From Bifidobacterium saguinibicoloris (lineage in GTDB: Bacteria; Actinomycetota; Actinomycetes; Actinomycetales; Bifidobacteriaceae), in contig NZ_JAHBBF010000003.1 of assembly GCF_019331725.1 (NCBI RefSeq), positions 1 through 64,000 on the forward strand: a stretch of DNA of 64,000 nt. The letters run 5' to 3'. The position numbers and the translations under genes are program-made. Below are positions 28,720-37,157 of the stretch, in pieces (position 1 is the first letter of the stretch; each line of letters opens with the position of its first letter). Below the pieces are notes generated by a model. The model had not been told where the DNA came from, searched no databases, and saw only the letters and a program-made list of their open reading frames with translations.

Positions 28720-30635
28720 AACCAAGGAACCGCACTCCACGCAATCGGACACGCGCCTCACGCGACCGGACCACGCCACGCGACCGAACACGCACGCCAC
28801 GCACGCCACGCACTCCACGCGACCGCGAGCGCACACTCGCCATGCTCGCAGCCGCGGCGCCACTGGCCGCGCAGGCGGTCATGCTCGTCATGCTGCTGGC
28901 CATGCGCCGGTGGCTGTACGCCGCCATGCTGGCGCCCACGATCATCGGCTGCGCCGCCATGCTGCTGCTCCAGCGGATGCGCGCCGCGTCCGCCTCCGGC
29001 TCCGGACCGCCGGATTCCGCGACGGCGGGCGGAACGGGAGGGTCGTCGGGCCGTGCCGGGCCTCCCCTCGACGACCATACGCGGCTGGATCTCCTGCATC
29101 CATGCGTGCTGGAGGATCTGCTGGGACTGGACGCGGCGCGCGATCCGCTGCCTTGGCGCACCGTGGTACGGCGATGGCTGGAGCCTCCGGGATTGGACGT
29201 CCCCGTGGGCGTCGATCTCGACGGCGTGTTCCGTCTCGATCTGGGCAGGCAGGGGCCGCACGCCCTGGTGGCGGGAACCACCGGTTCGGGCAAGTCGGTG
29301 CTGCTGCAGAGCTGGTGCCTGGCCATGGCGTGCCGCAATCCGCCGGATGCGTTGCGGTTCGTGTTCCTCGATTTCAAAGGCGGCGCGGCGTTCAGGCCGT
29401 TGGCGCGGCTGCCCCATTGCGTGGGCAACGTGTGCGATCTGGATCTGGCGCATGCGAAACGGGCGCTGCATGCCATCGAGGAGGAGCTGCGACGCCGTGA
29501 GCGTCTGGTGGCGTCGAGCGGTGCGCCGGATGTGGCGTCGATGCCGGAGGGGTTGGCGCCGCCGCGCATGGTGGTCGTGGCCGACGAGTTCCACGCGCTG
29601 CGCGACCAGTTGCCCGACGTGGTGGACCGGCTGGTGCGCATCGCCTCGCTGGGGCGTGCGCTGGGCATGCATGTGGTGGCGTGCACGCAGCATCCGTCCG
29701 GCCAGGTGGGTGCGGATATGAAGGCGAACATGTCGTTGGGGCTGTGTCTGCGCGTGCGCGACGCGTTGCAGTCGACGGAGCTCATCGGTTCGGCGAAGGC
29801 GGCGGCGATCCCGCCGTCCCTGCCCGGGGTGGCGTATGCGAACGACGGCGAGCGGGTGACGGCGTGGCGGTGCGCCGCCGCGGACGACATCGGACGCATC
29901 GTGGATGCGGTGCGGGCCGCCGCCGTGTTCGAGGGGTCGGTGCCGCCGCCTGCGTTGTTCACCGCTCCCCTGCCCCGCGTGGTGCGCGCGTTGGAGGCGG
30001 CTTCCGCGCGGGATGCGGTGCCGTTCGCGCTGCGCGACGACGGCGTGCGGCTGTCGACGGCGTTCCTGCCGCTGCTGCGCGGCAATGTGGGCGTGTTCGG
30101 ACAGCATGGCCGTGGCAAGTCCACGCTGCTGTCGCATGTGGAACGCCGGATCGTGGCGCTGGCGCGCGAGTGCGGCGGGTTCGCGGTGCGGGTCACGTCA
30201 TGCGGTCCCTGCGGTCCGGTCACCCGCGACGTGCATGTCGCCCCGGTCCAAGGCGCGTTCCCGTCCGGCGGCCCGCCCCCGTCTCCGCCACGTCGCGTGT
30301 GGATCGTCGACGACGCCGGCCCGCTGTTCGATCCGTTCGGGGACGACCCGCTGTGCGCCGAGCTGCGGGAGGCGTTGTCCGACCGGCGGGTCACCGTGGT
30401 GTTCGCGGCGGAGACGACCCGTCATGTGCGGGTTCCGGAGCATTGCGCGGTGCGCGTGGTGTTCCCCACCGGCGACCGCGCCGTCGACATGATGAACGGC
30501 GTGCCCGGCGACCTGTGGTCGTCGTTCGGCCCTGACGACATGGCGCTGCCGGGCCGCGCGGTGCTGGTCGACGGCGCCAGGGCGTGGGCCGTGCAATGCG
30601 CGTCCGGCACGCCCGCCCGCTCGGGGGCGCCATGA
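28689..30635 (+). CDS. FtsK/SpoIIIE (EccC-like) membrane ATPase, orphan
   Basis: 648 residues. An Arg/Thr/Pro-rich start (residues 10-48, with RTP repeats) precedes two membrane helices (about 52-95), then two RecA-like ATPase modules. The first is intact: Walker A GTTGSGKS (196-203), Walker B VVVADE with Glu300, arginine-rich LRVRDALQSTELIG. The second has a P-loop GQHGRGKS (471-478) and a shorter core. This tandem arrangement resembles EccC/EssC of type VII secretion more than FtsK. No WXG100 or other T7 component is nearby. The start is uncertain: neither ATG (28689 or 28710) has a ribosome site and both lie inside an inverted repeat. Confidence 0.75.
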   Translation: MAATVDAMTREPRNRTPRNRTRASRDRTTPRDRTRTPRTPRTPRDRERTLAMLAAAAPLAAQAVMLVMLLAMRRWLYAAMLAPTIIGCAAMLLLQRMRAASASGSGPPDSATAGGTGGSSGRAGPPLDDHTRLDLLHPCVLEDLLGLDAARDPLPWRTVVRRWLEPPGLDVPVGVDLDGVFRLDLGRQGPHALVAGTTGSGKSVLLQSWCLAMACRNPPDALRFVFLDFKGGAAFRPLARLPHCVGNVCDLDLAHAKRALHAIEEELRRRERLVASSGAPDVASMPEGLAPPRMVVVADEFHALRDQLPDVVDRLVRIASLGRALGMHVVACTQHPSGQVGADMKANMSLGLCLRVRDALQSTELIGSAKAAAIPPSLPGVAYANDGERVTAWRCAAADDIGRIVDAVRAAAVFEGSVPPPALFTAPLPRVVRALEAASARDAVPFALRDDGVRLSTAFLPLLRGNVGVFGQHGRGKSTLLSHVERRIVALARECGGFAVRVTSCGPCGPVTRDVHVAPVQGAFPSGGPPPSPPRRVWIVDDAGPLFDPFGDDPLCAELREALSDRRVTVVFAAETTRHVRVPEHCAVRVVFPTGDRAVDMMNGVPGDLWSSFGPDDMALPGRAVLVDGARAWAVQCASGTPARSGAP

Positions 30636-30664
30636 ACCGCCGGCGTCTTCTTTGCGCGAAAGTC

Positions 30665-30693
30665 TTGAAAAAGACCATCGAACGTGCTTATGT
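30665..30693 (+). promoter_or_regulatory. whiB promoter
   Basis: TTGAAA (30665-30670), 17-bp spacer, TTATGT (30688-30693), located just after the ATPase gene stop. The leader would be about 40 nt. Confidence 0.6.
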
Positions 30694-30737
30694 AGTACAG
30701 GACACGATTGTTGGTATCGGATTGGAGTATGACGACG

Positions 30738-31016
30738 ATGAGCAGTGCATTTGATTGGCGTGCCAAGGCTGCGTGCCGTGACAAGGATCCGGAATTGTTC
30801 TTCCCGGTGGGCAACACCGGCGCCGCCTACCAGCAGATCGAGGAGGCCAAGGCCGTGTGCCGCACCTGCAAGGTGATCGACGCCTGCCTCAAGTGCGCTC
30901 TGGACACGAACCAGGATTACGGCGTGTGGGGCGGCCTGAGCGAGGATGAGCGTCGTCAGCTCAAGCGCAAGGCCATGCGTCTGCGCCGCTCCCAGGCCAT
31001 GCAGATGCAGATCTGA
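30738..31016 (+). CDS. whiB1: WhiB-family iron-sulfur regulator (WhiB1-like)
   Basis: 92 residues, beginning MSSAFDWRAKAACRDKDPEL. Cluster cysteines are at 13, 41, 44 and 50, followed by GVWGGLSEDERR and a basic tail. WhiB1-type proteins are 4Fe-4S regulators that bind the primary sigma factor. GGAG lies 10 nt before this ATG; another ATG three codons upstream is too close to it. The convergent neighbour is a PdtaS-type kinase; the same whiB1-pdtaS neighbourhood exists in mycobacteria. Confidence 0.88.
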   Translation: MSSAFDWRAKAACRDKDPELFFPVGNTGAAYQQIEEAKAVCRTCKVIDACLKCALDTNQDYGVWGGLSEDERRQLKRKAMRLRRSQAMQMQI

Positions 31017-31037
31017 CCATTCCGGTCTTTCGGAAGG

Positions 31038-31073
31038 AAAAAGCCTCGACCCTGTTCAGGGCCGAGGCTTTTC
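31038..31073. terminator. bidirectional terminator between whiB1 and pdtaS
   Basis: AAAAGCCTCG and CGAGGCTTTT flank an inner CCCTG/CAGGG stem, with A/T runs on both sides, so it can stop transcription of both convergent genes. Confidence 0.85.
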
Positions 31074-31103
31074 TCGTGGTGCGCGGTCACTCCGTGCCGC
31101 GCG

Positions 31104-32594
31104 TCACTCCGACTGCGCGGCGCGCAGGGTCATGTCGAGGACCACGCGGGTGCCGCCGCCGCGACGCGGCTCCCAGTGCACGGTGCCGCCGAAGTCGTTG
31201 GTGACGAACGTGTTGATGATCTGCGTGCCCAGTCCCGAGCCCGAGGAGCGGGCCATGCCGCCCTGCGCCTCGGTGTCGAGGCCGGTGCCGTTGTCTTCGA
31301 CCACCACGTTGAGGTTGGAGCCGGAGCGGCCCACGGAGATGGTGATGCGCCCCTCCTTGCGGCCTTCGAACCCATGCTCCACGGAGTTCGTGATGAGCTC
31401 GGTGAGCACGAGGGACAGCGGCGTGGCGTCCTGGGCGGGCATCATGCCGAATTTGCCGACGAAGTCGATGTCGATGTGCTGGTCCCTCATGGAGGCCACG
31501 TCCACGGCCATCTTGAGCAGTCCGGCGATCACGTTGTCGAAGTCCACCACCTCGTCGACCGTCTGGCTCAGTCCCTCGTGCACCATGGCGATGGTCTGCA
31601 CGCGCCGCTGCGCCTCCTTGAGCTCCTTCTTGACCTCCTCCGACTTGGTCTTGCGCGCCTGGAGGCGCAGCAGGGCGGAGACGGCCTGCAGGTTGTTCTT
31701 CACACGGTGGTGGATCTCGGAGATGGCCGCGTCCTTGGTCTGCAGCTCCTGCTCCCGCCGGCGCAGTTCGGTGACGTCACGGCACAGCACGATGCCGCCC
31801 GTGCGCCCGTTCATGTCGCACAGGGGCAGCGAGCGCACGGAGACGGCGGAGCGGTTCGTGGTGATCTCGGAGTCCACGGCCGCCTTGCCGCTGAGCACGA
31901 GCGGCAGCTGCTCGTCGACGATCTCGTCGTGTTCGTGCAGCAGGTCGGCGCCGAGCTCGCTCAGGTAGTGGCCCTGCATGGTGGTGAGCAGTCCCAGCCG
32001 GCGGAAGCAGCTGATCGCGTTCGGCGAGGCGTAGCGCACGATGCCGTCGAGAGTGAGGACGATGAAGCCGTCGGCCACGCGCGCCATGTGGCGCTGGCTC
32101 ATGACGGAGTCCGAGTAGGGGAACTGCCCGCGGGGGATCATCTCATAGAGCTGCTTGCCGGCGTTGATGCTTTCGGATTCGTAGCGGCCGTTGGATTCGC
32201 GCGTGGCCATGTTCGTCTCGCGCACCACCAGGCCGAGGGTCTTGCCGCGGTGGCGCACGGGCGCATACACGTTGCACACGGTGGATTTGCCGACGGTGCG
32301 CAGCACGGTGGAGCGGAACACCACCGCGGATTCCATGGCGGCGTCGAGTTCGCCGGTCATGGCCTCGGGCATGACGTCGCCGACGACGTCGTCGGTGCGC
32401 AGCGTCATGACGGTGGAGGGGCGGCATTGTTCGGCCACCACGTAGCGCCCGTCGCCGTTCTGCATGATGAGCAGCAGGTCGGCGAAGCTCAGGTCGGCGA
32501 TCACCTGCCAGTCGGCGACGAGCTGGTGCAGCCATTCGCGGTCCCGGTCATCGAGGTCGGGCCGCGTCGCGAGGATCTGTGAGAAATCTGCCAT
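31104..32594 (-). CDS. pdtaS: PdtaS-type sensor histidine kinase
   Basis: 496 residues, soluble. An N-terminal GAF domain (to about 150) and a PAS domain (about 180-290) precede a HisKA_2 dimerisation helix with EIHHRVKNNLQAVSALLRLQ (phospho-acceptor His) and a HATPase domain (LVLTELITNSVEHGFE, GSGLGTQIIN). This is the layout of mycobacterial PdtaS, whose partner PdtaR is an RNA-binding ANTAR antiterminator; no such regulator is in the window. GGAGG precedes the ATG at 32594. Synteny with whiB1 supports the assignment. Confidence 0.88.
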   Translation of the reverse strand: MADFSQILATRPDLDDRDREWLHQLVADWQVIADLSFADLLLIMQNGDGRYVVAEQCRPSTVMTLRTDDVVGDVMPEAMTGELDAAMESAVVFRSTVLRTVGKSTVCNVYAPVRHRGKTLGLVVRETNMATRESNGRYESESINAGKQLYEMIPRGQFPYSDSVMSQRHMARVADGFIVLTLDGIVRYASPNAISCFRRLGLLTTMQGHYLSELGADLLHEHDEIVDEQLPLVLSGKAAVDSEITTNRSAVSVRSLPLCDMNGRTGGIVLCRDVTELRRREQELQTKDAAISEIHHRVKNNLQAVSALLRLQARKTKSEEVKKELKEAQRRVQTIAMVHEGLSQTVDEVVDFDNVIAGLLKMAVDVASMRDQHIDIDFVGKFGMMPAQDATPLSLVLTELITNSVEHGFEGRKEGRITISVGRSGSNLNVVVEDNGTGLDTEAQGGMARSSGSGLGTQIINTFVTNDFGGTVHWEPRRGGGTRVVLDMTLRAAQSE

Positions 32595-32714
32595 GGCCTC
32601 CATCATACGCAGGGCACGGGCCTTGCGTCCGTGGCCCGGCGGACCGCCCTTCCGGACGGCGTCGCCGGCGACGCCGCGGGGCGTCCGTTGACGGTGGGCT
32701 TGACTTTGCCCATG

Positions 32715-32745
32715 CTTACGCTATCGTAAGTTACGGTAACGTAAG
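32715..32745. promoter_or_regulatory. two tandem palindromic operators at the TrhA promoter
   Basis: CTTACGCTATCGTAAG (32715-32730) and TTACGGTAACGTAA (32731-32744) share the core TTACGnnnnCGTAA, repeated at 15 bp. They overlap the -10 region of a promoter whose -35 is TTGACT (32700-32705). A dimeric repressor, possibly of the TetR type, would fit; no regulator gene is adjacent. Confidence 0.65.
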
Positions 32746-32802
32746 TTAGTCTTTCGTCAAGACGGCCGGAGGGCCGGGACGAGTCCGGAGGGGATGTCAG
32801 AC

Positions 32803-33684
32803 ATGATGACGGACGACGATATCAAACGGAAGCGTCAGGCGGTCGTCGACGCGCGCGAACAGGCGCTCAAGGCCAGGGCGGACGCGGCGCGCTCCCGCGC
32901 CGAGCTCAAGGCGCAGGAGATCCGGCTCAAGGCCGAGGCCAAGGCCAAGCGCGTCATCGCCAAGGGCGAGGCCAAGGCCGCGAAGCTGGAGGGCGTCCCC
33001 CCGGAGAAGGTGGCGCGCAAGGTCCGTCTGGACGTGCATGGACGTCCCAAGCCGGCCATGCGTGGCTGGATCCACGCCGTGGCGTCGCCGCTGTCCCTGG
33101 CGGCCGGCATCGTGCTCATCTGCCTGGCGCAGGGCGCGGGCCTCAAATGGGCATGCGCCGTGTTCATGACGAGCTCCCTGGTGCTGTTCACCAACTCCGC
33201 CTGCTACCATCTGGGAGACTGGAGCCCCGGCGTGACCGACGTGCTGCGGCGCATCGACCATGTGAACATCTTCCTGCTCATCGCCGGCACGTACACGCCG
33301 GTCTCGTTCGCCCTGCAGCCGTTCTGGCGCGACTTCATCATCATCTCGATGTGGGCGTGCACCGCGGTGGCGCTCGTCATCCACGTGATCTGGATCAACG
33401 CCCCGCGATGGCTATACACGGTGGTGTACATCGTGTTCGGCATCTACGGCCTCGCGTTCATGGCGCTGTTCTGGACCTCGCCGTACGCCGGCCCGGCCGT
33501 GGTGATCCTGCTGTGCGCCGGCGGCGCCTGCTACATCCTCGGCGCCATCGTGTACGCGCTGCGCAAGCCGGATCCATGGCCGCGCGTGTTCGGCTTCCAT
33601 GAGATCTTCCACTGCGGCACGGTGGCCGGATACGCCTGCCACATGGTGGCGATCTACATGGTGATCGTGGCGCTGTGGGTGTAG
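32803..33684 (+). CDS. trhA: TrhA/hemolysin III (PAQR) family membrane protein with charged N-terminal extension
   Basis: About 293 residues. The first 75 are a highly charged Ala/Lys/Arg/Glu helix (KARADAARSRAELKAQEIRL), probably a coiled coil, not part of the usual family. Seven hydrophobic helices follow with the family zinc-site residues (NSACYHLGDW, RIDHVNIF, HEIFHCGTVAGYACHM). TrhA proteins affect membrane energetics or fluidity; haemolysis is not implied. GGAGGGG lies 9-11 nt before this ATG; the ATG at 32794 is too close to it but cannot be excluded. Two palindromes overlap its promoter. Confidence 0.88.
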   Translation: MMTDDDIKRKRQAVVDAREQALKARADAARSRAELKAQEIRLKAEAKAKRVIAKGEAKAAKLEGVPPEKVARKVRLDVHGRPKPAMRGWIHAVASPLSLAAGIVLICLAQGAGLKWACAVFMTSSLVLFTNSACYHLGDWSPGVTDVLRRIDHVNIFLLIAGTYTPVSFALQPFWRDFIIISMWACTAVALVIHVIWINAPRWLYTVVYIVFGIYGLAFMALFWTSPYAGPAVVILLCAGGACYILGAIVYALRKPDPWPRVFGFHEIFHCGTVAGYACHMVAIYMVIVALWV

Positions 33685-33740
33685 CGTCCGCGAACGCCGC
33701 ATGACGGCCGCGAACGGTCCGCCGGCGGCCCTATGCCCAT

Positions 33741-33786
33741 ATATGACGAAGCCCTCCGCACGGGGATGCGGAGGGCTTCGTCATAT
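33741..33786. terminator. bidirectional terminator between trhA and greA
   Basis: ATATGACGAAGCCCTCCGCA and its exact complement (20-bp arms) surround a 6-bp loop, midway between two convergent genes. Confidence 0.85.
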
Positions 33787-33833
33787 CTTCCCGAACGCCC
33801 GGGAGACCCGGAACGCCCGGAACGGCCGATGGC

Positions 33834-34313
33834 TCACACCAGCGGCTTGGACTCCTTGATGGTCACGGAGATCTCGCGGCCGTTCGGGGCCTGATAGGTC
33901 ACCGTGTCGCCGGCGGACGCGCCGTTGATGGCCGCGCCCATCGGCGATTCGGGGCTGATGATGTCATGGTCGGTGGCGATGGACAGGTCGCGCGTGCCGA
34001 GCACGAAGACGCGTTCGCGGCCCATCACCTCGAGCGTGACGAGGGAGCCGTCGCCCACCTTGCCGGCCGGCGGAGCGGTGAGGATCTTGGCGTTGCGCAG
34101 CTTGACGGTGAGCTCGTCGATGCGCCCCTGGTTGACGCGCTGCGCCTCGCGGGCAGCCTGGTAGCCGCCGTTCTCGCTCAGATCGCCCTCCGCACGCGCG
34201 GCGGACACCTTGGAGAGGATCTCGTCGCGGTATTCACCCTCACGCCAGGCGAGCTCCTCCTTCATCTTGTCGTATGCCTCCTGCGTGAGCAGGATGGTCT
34301 TCTCTTCGCTCAT
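33834..34313 (-). CDS. greA: transcription elongation factor GreA
   Basis: 159 residues, normal length. It enters the RNA polymerase secondary channel and triggers cleavage of backtracked transcripts. The N-terminal coiled coil contains the acidic tip (EGDLSENGGYQAAREAQ); the C-terminal FKBP-like domain includes LTAPPAGKVGDGSLVTLEV and ISPESPMGAAINGASAGD. GAGAGGAAAACC precedes the ATG. A hairpin separates it from the upstream FKBP gene. Confidence 0.96.
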   Translation of the reverse strand: MSEEKTILLTQEAYDKMKEELAWREGEYRDEILSKVSAARAEGDLSENGGYQAAREAQRVNQGRIDELTVKLRNAKILTAPPAGKVGDGSLVTLEVMGRERVFVLGTRDLSIATDHDIISPESPMGAAINGASAGDTVTYQAPNGREISVTIKESKPLV

Positions 34314-34403
34314 AATCGGTTTTCCTCTCGTTGGTTCGGATGGTCATAACCGTCCGGACGACGTCGGACGACGCCGGACGGCCTTGCGCCGCCATATGCG
34401 AAA

Positions 34404-34426
34404 GCGCCGGATCGGAGCTCCGGCGC
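34404..34426 (-). terminator. terminator after the FKBP gene
   Basis: GCGCCGGA (34404-34411) and TCCGGCGC (34419-34426) form an 8-bp stem with a short T-containing tract on the minus strand. Confidence 0.65.
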
Positions 34427-34461
34427 CTGCGGCGGTCATGTGACGGACGGTGTGCGTCCGG

Positions 34462-34866
34462 TCAGCGCGTGGAGATGATGTCGATGACGAACACCAACGT
34501 GTCGCCGCCGCCGATGCCCGCCTGGGGCACGCCGCGGGAGCCGTAGCCGTACTCCGGCGGGATGGAGACGACGAGACGGGAGCCGACGTTGTGGCCCGGC
34601 ACGGTCTGGTCCCAGCCCTTGATGACCTGGCCCACGCCGATGCCGAAGCTGGCCGGCTGGTGGCGGTCGAAGCTGGAATCGAACGGCTTGTCACCGCCCC
34701 ACACCACGCCGTGGTAGTTCACGGTGACGGTGTCGCCGCGGCGCACCATCGGGCCGTCGCCCTCGACGATCTCGACGGCCTTGAGACCGGCCGGCGGTTC
34801 GGCGGTCGGGAACTCGATGACGGGCGTGGTGCCGAATTCGGCCTGCACGATGGGCATATCAGCCAT
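34462..34866 (-). CDS. FKBP-type peptidyl-prolyl cis-trans isomerase
   Basis: 134 residues, a single FKBP domain with no signal peptide, hence cytoplasmic. The isomerase pocket is conserved: VNYHGVVWGGDKPFDSSFDR, GVGQVIKGWDQTVPG, SRLVVSIPPEYGYGSRG and DTLVFVIDI. It assists proline-limited folding. AAGGAGG lies 6 nt before the ATG. It is upstream of greA in the same direction but has its own terminator. Confidence 0.94.
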   Translation of the reverse strand: MADMPIVQAEFGTTPVIEFPTAEPPAGLKAVEIVEGDGPMVRRGDTVTVNYHGVVWGGDKPFDSSFDRHQPASFGIGVGQVIKGWDQTVPGHNVGSRLVVSIPPEYGYGSRGVPQAGIGGGDTLVFVIDIISTR

Positions 34867-34980
34867 GGTTGCCTCCTTGACGCATGCTGCTTGCGGACAT
34901 AATGCCGCTCATATTAGCACCGAACCGCGCGGCCCGCATGGCCCGTCCGCCCTGCGCGACGTGCGACGCCGCGCCCGTGT

Positions 34981-36444
34981 TCAGCATTCGACGACGTTGA
35001 CGGCGAGGCCGCCCTTGGACGTCTCCTTGTACTTGGCCATCATGTCCTCGCCGGTCTCGCGCATCGTCTCGATGGCCTGGTCGAGCGTGACGATGTGCGA
35101 TCCGTCGCCGAGCATCGCCATGCGTACCGCGTTGATGGCGGTGTTCGCGGCCATGGCGTTGCGTTCGATGCACGGGATCTGCACGAGGCCGCCGACCGGG
35201 TCGCAGGTGAGTCCGAGATTGTGCTCGATGCCGATTTCGGCCGCGTTCTCCACCTGCTCGGGCGTGCCGCCCAGCACGGCGGCGAGTCCGGCGGCAGCCA
35301 TCGAGCAGGCCGAGCCGACCTCGCCTTGGCATCCGACCTCCGCGCCGGAGATCGACGCGTTGCGCTTGAACAGGTAGCCAATGGCGCCGGCTGTGAGCAG
35401 GAACGTGACGACGCCCTCCTCGTTGGCGTCGTCCATGAAGTGCCAGTAGTAGTGGAGCACGGCGGGGATGATGCCGGCGGAGCCGTTGGTGGGGGCGGTG
35501 ACGATGCGCCCTCCCCCGGCGTTCTCCTCGGACACGGCGAGCGCGAACAGGTTCACCCACGCGGAGTCGGAGGATTCGAGGACGGCGTCGCGGCGGGAAC
35601 GGCCGCGCTTGAGCACATCGGAGTTGGAGGCGAGGCGCTCGTACATGCGCGGGGCGCGGCGAGGCACGTCGAGGCCGCCTGGCAGGACGGTCTCGGTGGA
35701 GGTGCAGCCGTGTTCGACGCATGCGCGCATGACGCGCCACACCTTGTCGATGTCGGTCCTGACCTGCACGGCCGAGCGGGTGGCGGTCTCGTTGGCCCAG
35801 ACGAGTTCGGCGATGCTCAGATGATGCTCGCGGCACAGGGCCACGAGCTCGGAGCCGGAGGAGAACGGGTAGGGCGCGTCGGGACCGAAGTCGGTGCCCG
35901 AGTCGCCGCCGTCCTCGTCGGCGAACGTGCTGCCCTCCGGCGGACGCTCGTGGATGCCGATCATCAGGTCGTCGGGTGCGCCCTTGCGGATGAATCCGCC
36001 GCCGATGGAGTACCAGACCTGTTCGTCGACGAGGCTGCCGGCCGCGTCGAACGCCTGGAAGCGCATGCCGTTGGGGTGGGCGGCCATGCGGCGCCATTTG
36101 TCGAAGACCATGTCGCGGTCGTAGTCGAAGCCGATGCGTCTGGTGCCGGCGAAGTTGAGCGTGTCGTCGAGCGCGCACGTCTCGCGGATCCGCAGCATGT
36201 GCTGCGTGTCGACGGTGGCGGGCAGGTTGCCTTCGAGTCCGGCCATGACGGCGCGGTCGGTGCCGTGTCCGAGGCCGGTCAGGGACAGGGAGCCGTAGAG
36301 CGTCACCTTGACGCGGTCGGTGCGTTCGACGAGGCCGGCGTCGCGCATCGAGGCGACGAAGGCGTGCGCCGCGACCATCGGCCCCACGGTGTGCGAGGAG
36401 CTGGGGCCCACGCCGATGGTGAACATGTCGAGGACGCTGAACAT
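34981..36444 (-). CDS. sdaA: L-serine ammonia-lyase (iron-sulfur dependent)
   Basis: 487 residues. Deaminates L-serine to pyruvate with a 4Fe-4S cluster. The N-terminal beta domain begins MFSVLDMFTIGVGPSSSHTVGPMVAA. The alpha domain has the cluster cysteines in GAEVGCQGEVGSACSMAAAG and LTCDPVGGLVQIPCIERNAM, and a final tail VNVVEC that in this family can supply a ligand. It combines both domains in one chain. The ATG at 36444 is preceded by GGAAAGGAGA; the longer in-frame reading upstream is non-coding. Confidence 0.95.
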   Translation of the reverse strand: MFSVLDMFTIGVGPSSSHTVGPMVAAHAFVASMRDAGLVERTDRVKVTLYGSLSLTGLGHGTDRAVMAGLEGNLPATVDTQHMLRIRETCALDDTLNFAGTRRIGFDYDRDMVFDKWRRMAAHPNGMRFQAFDAAGSLVDEQVWYSIGGGFIRKGAPDDLMIGIHERPPEGSTFADEDGGDSGTDFGPDAPYPFSSGSELVALCREHHLSIAELVWANETATRSAVQVRTDIDKVWRVMRACVEHGCTSTETVLPGGLDVPRRAPRMYERLASNSDVLKRGRSRRDAVLESSDSAWVNLFALAVSEENAGGGRIVTAPTNGSAGIIPAVLHYYWHFMDDANEEGVVTFLLTAGAIGYLFKRNASISGAEVGCQGEVGSACSMAAAGLAAVLGGTPEQVENAAEIGIEHNLGLTCDPVGGLVQIPCIERNAMAANTAINAVRMAMLGDGSHIVTLDQAIETMRETGEDMMAKYKETSKGGLAVNVVEC

Positions 36445-36497
36445 TGGCGGTCTCCTTTCCGTCTGTACCGTCTTACCGTCTGCTTCCCGCCTGCCCG

Positions 36498-37064
36498 TCA
36501 GCCGAGGGCGGAGAACATCATGACGCCGACGACGAGGCCGAGCGCGGCGAGGACGAGCTGTGCGGCGAGCAGGCCGAACGCGAGGCTCTTCCGCGCGGCG
36601 ACCTTGCCCGCGTACAGCTTCCCGAGGAGGTAGGCCACGAACCCGAACGCCGCGTAGTTGGCGGCGACGGCGAGCACGTCGCCGTTGGAGAGCACCACGC
36701 CGTTGAGCGGCTGGTCGAGCGAGTTCATGAGGGAGCTCATGACGAACAGGCCCCATATGCCGTAGCCGATGGCGCCGACGACGCCGTAGGCGAACGGCTT
36801 GAACTTGTCGCGCATGCGCAGCGTGAACGATTCCACGCACCACAGCAGGGCGAATCCCACGACGTACGTGTAGGCGACGGCCACGAGCGTGACGAGCAGG
36901 GCCCACGGCAGGAGGGAGGCGACGTTGCCGATCATCGACAGGTAGAAGCCGGAGCATGCGATGGCGCCGACGGTGAGGGCGGTGCCGATGATGACGTTCT
37001 GCGCGAGCATGACCGGGATTCCGGTGGCGGTGTCCTTGTCGACGTGGGTCCAGCTGGACGGCAT
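36498..37064 (-). CDS. conserved integral membrane protein of unknown function
   Basis: 188 residues with five predicted membrane helices. No catalytic or binding motif can be recognised. The second helix region (LPWALLVTLVAVAYTYVVGFALLW) is followed by a cationic loop (RMRDKFKPFAYGVVG). The ATG at 37064 has AAGGAGAGG at suitable spacing, and an upstream in-frame ATG lacks one. It sits 53 bp upstream of sdaA in the same direction, so co-transcription is likely; a role in serine or amino-acid export would be speculation. It is the last core gene before the accessory island. Confidence 0.75.
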   Translation of the reverse strand: MPSSWTHVDKDTATGIPVMLAQNVIIGTALTVGAIACSGFYLSMIGNVASLLPWALLVTLVAVAYTYVVGFALLWCVESFTLRMRDKFKPFAYGVVGAIGYGIWGLFVMSSLMNSLDQPLNGVVLSNGDVLAVAANYAAFGFVAYLLGKLYAGKVAARKSLAFGLLAAQLVLAALGLVVGVMMFSALG

Positions 37065-37157
37065 GGCGTTCCTCTCCTTCGCGTTCCTGTGGTCGAAACG
37101 AGGGACAAGCCTATATGCCGTATGTTTCGGCGGCATGTTTCCGGATGATGACGAACG

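Noticed and set aside
28790-28816. 9-bp tandem repeat (ACGCACGCC units) as a phase-variation switch in the ATPase gene
   Set aside because: The unit is a multiple of three and only adds RTP residues, so changes in copy number would not shift the frame.
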